Assembly (NCBI GenBank): GCA_937871605.1
Contig: CALMRM010000152.1
Location: forward strand, 1 to 19,615
From: an uncultured Terriglobus sp.
Lineage (GTDB): Bacteria > Acidobacteriota > Terriglobia > Terriglobales > Acidobacteriaceae
DNA: 19,615 nt
Direction: 5' to 3'
Shown piece by piece: positions 16,529-19,615 of the stretch. Position 1 is the first letter of the stretch. Each line of letters opens with the position of its first letter. The position numbers and the translations under genes were made by a program. Below the pieces are notes generated by a model, which did not search any database, was not told the DNA's origin, and saw only the letters and a list, made by a program, of their open reading frames with translations.

Positions 16529-18655
16529 CTAGCCCTTGATGACTGCCTTCACAATCGGCGGCGCTGCGATGGAGTCTTTCAAGGCCTCATCTGAGGCCAT
16601 GCTAGTCAGCAGTTGGTGAACGATCTGCTCGTCCGTCGTGGCGGCGTCTTTGATCTGCACGGGAAACAGCACGGCGTACTGCAAGCCGCCTTCGACCAGC
16701 TGCAGGCGCGGCTCGATGCCGGGCGGGTCCAGGGCGGTTTCGACCCAGTCTTCCACCTGGCGATGCTGCTGCTCGATCTGCGCGCGGTAGCCCTCGTAGA
16801 CGTTGGTGACGGTCTTGAGGATGGCACCGGTGGCCGGGCGGTAGTCCGTATCGGGCTTGAGCTTTACGGTGAGTTCGTGCCAGGCGTACTCGGTGCCGGG
16901 CATCTGCTTGTACAGCGGCGTGCCTGCCTGGAAGAGCACGGAGTTGGCAAAGACGGCAACACGGCCGGTTGGGTGCAGCTCCGTGCCGGTGCCGGTCAGC
17001 TCCATCATGTAGAAGCGGACAAGGCCCACGTCCACCACGTCGCCCGTGACGCCCGCTACGGTGATGCGGTCACCCCCGCGCACACCGTAGCGGCCCACGA
17101 TGAAGAAATACGCCGCAACCGACAGCAGAATGGTCTGCAGGCCGACCGCGATACCTGCCGTGATGAACCCGGCAAACGTAGCCAGTGAGTTGAATTGCGT
17201 GACAAAGCCAAAGATGACTACCAGGCCGCTCAAAAAGCCCACTACCAGACGGCGCACAACCAGCAGCTGGCGACGGCGGCGAATGTCATGCACGTACTTG
17301 ACGGTGAGGCGCTGCCACACCTGGCTGACGGCCAGCAGCGCACCCAGCGCCAGCGCAATCAGCAGCACGCGGAGCAACAGGTGGCGCAGCACGGTGCTGT
17401 ACTCGGCATCCACGGCGGAGCGCCAGCTGACCAGGTTGGCGCGACTGTCGTCCAGCGTCACCAACTCCTGGCTGATGGGCAGCATGGCCGTCGAAAGCAC
17501 GCGAAACGTCGCGGCCAGTGTGTCGTAGTGTTTGCGCGTGTCGGCCAGGACGTCGGCCGTGCTGGCTTTCGGGTCAGGCGCGCCCTGCAGCGCGGCATTG
17601 CCCTGCTGCACGGTGGCGCGCAGCAGCTTGAGCATGGGGGTGCGCGCGTCTATCGCGTCCTGGCGCAGGGCGTCGGTTTCCGCGATGCGGGTATCGATGT
17701 CGCGCCGCGTTGAGAGCAGCTGGAAGACCACCACAGCCTGGGTAGACACGCCGGAGTCAAGCGCCGCACTCAGGCTTTCCAGCACGGGCGTAGCCACCGG
17801 CTTGACGGCAGTGGCTTGCAGCTCAGGCGCGGTCCGCAAGAGACGGTCGATCTCACCCGCCAGTCCGGTTTCCTTCTGCGTATCGGCCATGCTGGTGATG
17901 CGGCCCAGGGCTTCAGCCATGGCTTTTTGCAGCTCCACCTCCCCTTCCACCTGTTCCTGCTGCTGGCGCAGCGCGGGCAGGTCCTTGGCCCTGGCCGTAC
18001 CGATCTGCTTGTTGAGGGCGGCATCCTGCGTTTGCAGGTCGGTAAGGTGAGCCTCTACGCCTGCACGGGCTGCAACCATGCGTTGCGCCTCGGTCTGCGG
18101 TGCGTCTGCCTCTCCTGCCTGTTGCGCGGCGTTTGCGGAGGGCGCACCGGAACGCAAGCGGTCCAGCAGCGCGGCCAAATTCTTGCTGGCCTGGAAGGCG
18201 TATTGCGCCACGGTGGTGGCCTGCTGCGCGGCTTGCTGGCTATACAGCACATCGCTGGGCTCGCCCACCTTCTGCACAGCGGTCAGTTCGCCGCGGTAGT
18301 AGCGCAGCACCGCGTTCAGGTGCTGCAGAAGGTCCTTGCTGCGCGCGGGGACATCGATGCCCGCATTGTCCATCTTGGGCAGCCCGGCAATCTGCTGCAT
18401 CAGCAGGGTGTCGCTGGTAGCGGCTGCCCGTGCCGGAGCGGCCTGACTTGCAGCAGGCATGACGTCCGCTCTGGACGCTGGCATTGCTGAAGACGTGGCC
18501 GGAGTAGCGGGCACAGACTGTGCGGCAGGCGCGCTTGCCTGCGGTGCAGCCGCTGGCGCCGTGCCGGTCTGTGCCTGTCTGCCGTGCGCATACAGCGGGC
18601 CGCACAGTGCGAGTGTCAGCAGAGGGGCGCAAGCGCGAGAGGTGCGAAAGACCAT
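16529..18655 (-). CDS. MscS-family mechanosensitive ion channel with large periplasmic domain
   Basis: From the ATG at 18655 the protein is 708 residues. A signal peptide (about 1-24) is followed by an Ala/Pro/Gln-rich, helical and probably coiled-coil region up to about 420. Membrane helices lie at about 424-446, 467-487 and 491-520. The last, FAGFITAGIAVGLQTILLSV, is the pore-lining TM3 type. The next segment GRYGVRGGDRITVAGVTGDV (521-540) is the MscS beta domain, which leads into the cytoplasmic alpha/beta domain ending in VKAVIKG. Family members open under membrane tension to release solutes during osmotic downshock. The open frame continues upstream to 19579, but that part is antisense to the hydrolase gene and is rejected. 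The 69-nt gap to the divergent hydrolase must hold both promoters. Confidence 0.87.
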   Translation of the reverse strand: MVFRTSRACAPLLTLALCGPLYAHGRQAQTGTAPAAAPQASAPAAQSVPATPATSSAMPASRADVMPAASQAAPARAAATSDTLLMQQIAGLPKMDNAGIDVPARSKDLLQHLNAVLRYYRGELTAVQKVGEPSDVLYSQQAAQQATTVAQYAFQASKNLAALLDRLRSGAPSANAAQQAGEADAPQTEAQRMVAARAGVEAHLTDLQTQDAALNKQIGTARAKDLPALRQQQEQVEGEVELQKAMAEALGRITSMADTQKETGLAGEIDRLLRTAPELQATAVKPVATPVLESLSAALDSGVSTQAVVVFQLLSTRRDIDTRIAETDALRQDAIDARTPMLKLLRATVQQGNAALQGAPDPKASTADVLADTRKHYDTLAATFRVLSTAMLPISQELVTLDDSRANLVSWRSAVDAEYSTVLRHLLLRVLLIALALGALLAVSQVWQRLTVKYVHDIRRRRQLLVVRRLVVGFLSGLVVIFGFVTQFNSLATFAGFITAGIAVGLQTILLSVAAYFFIVGRYGVRGGDRITVAGVTGDVVDVGLVRFYMMELTGTGTELHPTGRVAVFANSVLFQAGTPLYKQMPGTEYAWHELTVKLKPDTDYRPATGAILKTVTNVYEGYRAQIEQQHRQVEDWVETALDPPGIEPRLQLVEGGLQYAVLFPVQIKDAATTDEQIVHQLLTSMASDEALKDSIAAPPIVKAVIKG

Positions 18656-18724
18656 GGCTTCTATTATCGGCCGCACTGCTGGAAGGTGGGTGGGCATGCC
18701 GACAGCACCCGGTATCCTAGAACG

Positions 18725-19615
18725 ATGCTGGGAACGTGGTACGCGGACTGGATGGTTCGCTGGGAAACGGCGCTGACCACCCGCGATACCAATCGCGTGG
18801 TGCGTCCGTTGGAGTGGGGCTTCGACTGGCTGGCTGATTTTAGCCCGCTGGCAGCAGAGTCGCCGGAGGACGCGCCGGACTCGTTCGCACGGATGGTCCG
18901 CATCAACGAAGACATTGTGGCGCGCGGGCCGGAGTTCTACGGGTATCGGACACCTACCGACTTCCGTCTGGAAGAGCGCCACGCCGAGCTGTACCCCACC
19001 AACGTGCGGCCCGAGACGCTGGCCCAGGCAGAGCGCGTACGGTCCGAAGCGCACAGCGGCAAGTCGCAACCGGCGCAGTTTCTGCGGTTTACCTCGCCTG
19101 TGCGAACGAAACACCCCGAAAACGATGCTGTCAACGCGCGCTGGTATCCCGAGCCCGCGCACAAACAACCGGGCCGCAAAAAGCAGGCGATCGTAGTGCT
19201 GCCGCAGTGGAACGCCGACGCCTTCAGCCACAACGCACTGTGCAGCATCTTCAACCGATTCGGTATCGCGGGCCTGCGGCTGTCCAAGCCGTACCACGAC
19301 ATCCGCCGCCCGGCGGAGCTGGAGCGCAGCGACTATGCCGTCAGCAGCAACGTGGGCCGCACCATAGCCGCCTGCCGCCAGGCCGTGGTCGACATCCGCA
19401 GCTGCATCGATTGGCTGCAGGCCCAGGGCTACGAGCAGTTTGGTGTACTGGGCACCTCGCTCGGCTCCTGCTACGCGTTTATGGCAGCGGCCTTTGACCC
19501 GCGCATTCAAGTGTGTGCCTTCAACCACGCCAGCACGCAGTTCGGCGACGTGGTATGGACCGGCCAGAGTACGCGCCATGTGCGCACCGCATTTGAGCGC
19601 AACCGCCTGACGCAG
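18725..19615 (+). CDS. Alpha/beta hydrolase (ABHD18-like), 3'-truncated by window edge
   Basis: An ATG at 18725 opens a frame that stays open for 297 codons to the last base, so the gene continues beyond the window. The protein begins MLGTWYADWMVRWETAL. Downstream it shows a hydrolase core: VVLPQWNADAFSHN (158-170), where the oxyanion strand is expected, FGIAGLRLSKPYHDIR, and the nucleophile elbow GTSLGS with Ser245 in GxSxG. The layout resembles the ABHD18/DUF2048 family, whose substrate is unknown; an esterase or lipase-like activity is inference. The catalytic Asp and His would lie in the missing part. There is no strong Shine-Dalgarno before the ATG. It is divergent from the MscS gene. 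Confidence 0.82.
   Translation, partial: MLGTWYADWMVRWETALTTRDTNRVVRPLEWGFDWLADFSPLAAESPEDAPDSFARMVRINEDIVARGPEFYGYRTPTDFRLEERHAELYPTNVRPETLAQAERVRSEAHSGKSQPAQFLRFTSPVRTKHPENDAVNARWYPEPAHKQPGRKKQAIVVLPQWNADAFSHNALCSIFNRFGIAGLRLSKPYHDIRRPAELERSDYAVSSNVGRTIAACRQAVVDIRSCIDWLQAQGYEQFGVLGTSLGSCYAFMAAAFDPRIQVCAFNHASTQFGDVVWTGQSTRHVRTAFERNRLTQ

Noticed and set aside
16391..16594. 67-codon plus-strand frame over the palindromic element
   Set aside because: It is made of the element's palindromes (MGRAFGPERPSP) and runs into the MscS 3' end; a typical spurious repeat frame.
18656..19579. N-terminal extension of the MscS open frame to 1016 residues
   Set aside because: It is antisense to the alpha/beta hydrolase gene and has no family resemblance; the signal peptide of the channel begins at the ATG at 18655.

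Overview
The window is a high-GC chromosomal segment, about 60% G+C by eye, most likely from an acidobacterium of class Terriglobia (Terriglobus/Granulicella-like). The main clue is a secreted TIGR03435-family protein at 9603-10460, a family expanded almost only in Acidobacteriota. Supporting clues are a PQQ alcohol-dehydrogenase-type quinoprotein, a FucP/GluP-like sugar transporter, a secreted plant-polymer-type glycoside hydrolase, and dispersed GC-rich palindromic repeats. The genus is inference.

Layout from left to right. The 3' part of a periplasmic PQQ quinoprotein (1-1395, +) converges on pdxH (1432-2028, -). Next comes a minus-strand signalling operon of three genes: a membrane hybrid histidine kinase (3831-6842), a single-domain response regulator (3538-3912), and a pentapeptide-repeat protein ending in a two-helix, ion-channel-like domain (2192-3541). 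The last two genes overlap by four bases (ATGA). Divergent from the kinase is a sugar/H+ symporter-like MFS gene (7016-8344, +). A 420-base intergenic region follows, holding hairpins and a probable 36-codon gene. Then come an SDR oxidoreductase and the TIGR03435 gene (both -), the disaggregase clpB (-), a repeat-rich gap, and a secreted glycoside hydrolase (-). A lower-GC HNH nuclease-like gene (-) follows, divergent from an orphan ribbon-helix-helix antitoxin-like gene (+). A 193-bp highly palindromic element comes next, then a large MscS-type mechanosensitive channel gene (-). Divergent from that is an alpha/beta hydrolase that runs off the right edge.

The points most worth a second look are these. 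(1) A dispersed repeat also present twice upstream of clpB lies inside the clpB reading frame and adds about 26 residues between the middle domain and the second AAA+ domain. (2) The element at 16285-16477 is bracketed by 28-nt inverted repeats (25/28) and packed with six hairpins, so it is either a MITE-like mobile repeat or a structured RNA. (3) The kinase operon couples a phosphorelay to a pentapeptide/two-helix channel with an atypical filter. Its kinase appears frameshifted at the very C-terminus, and two of its receivers share a 44-nt identical stretch. (4) The HNH-like gene has the look of an acquired, defence-type nuclease. No tRNA, rRNA, CRISPR array or complete insertion sequence was seen. 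All family assignments rest on reading the translated sequence; no database search was run.
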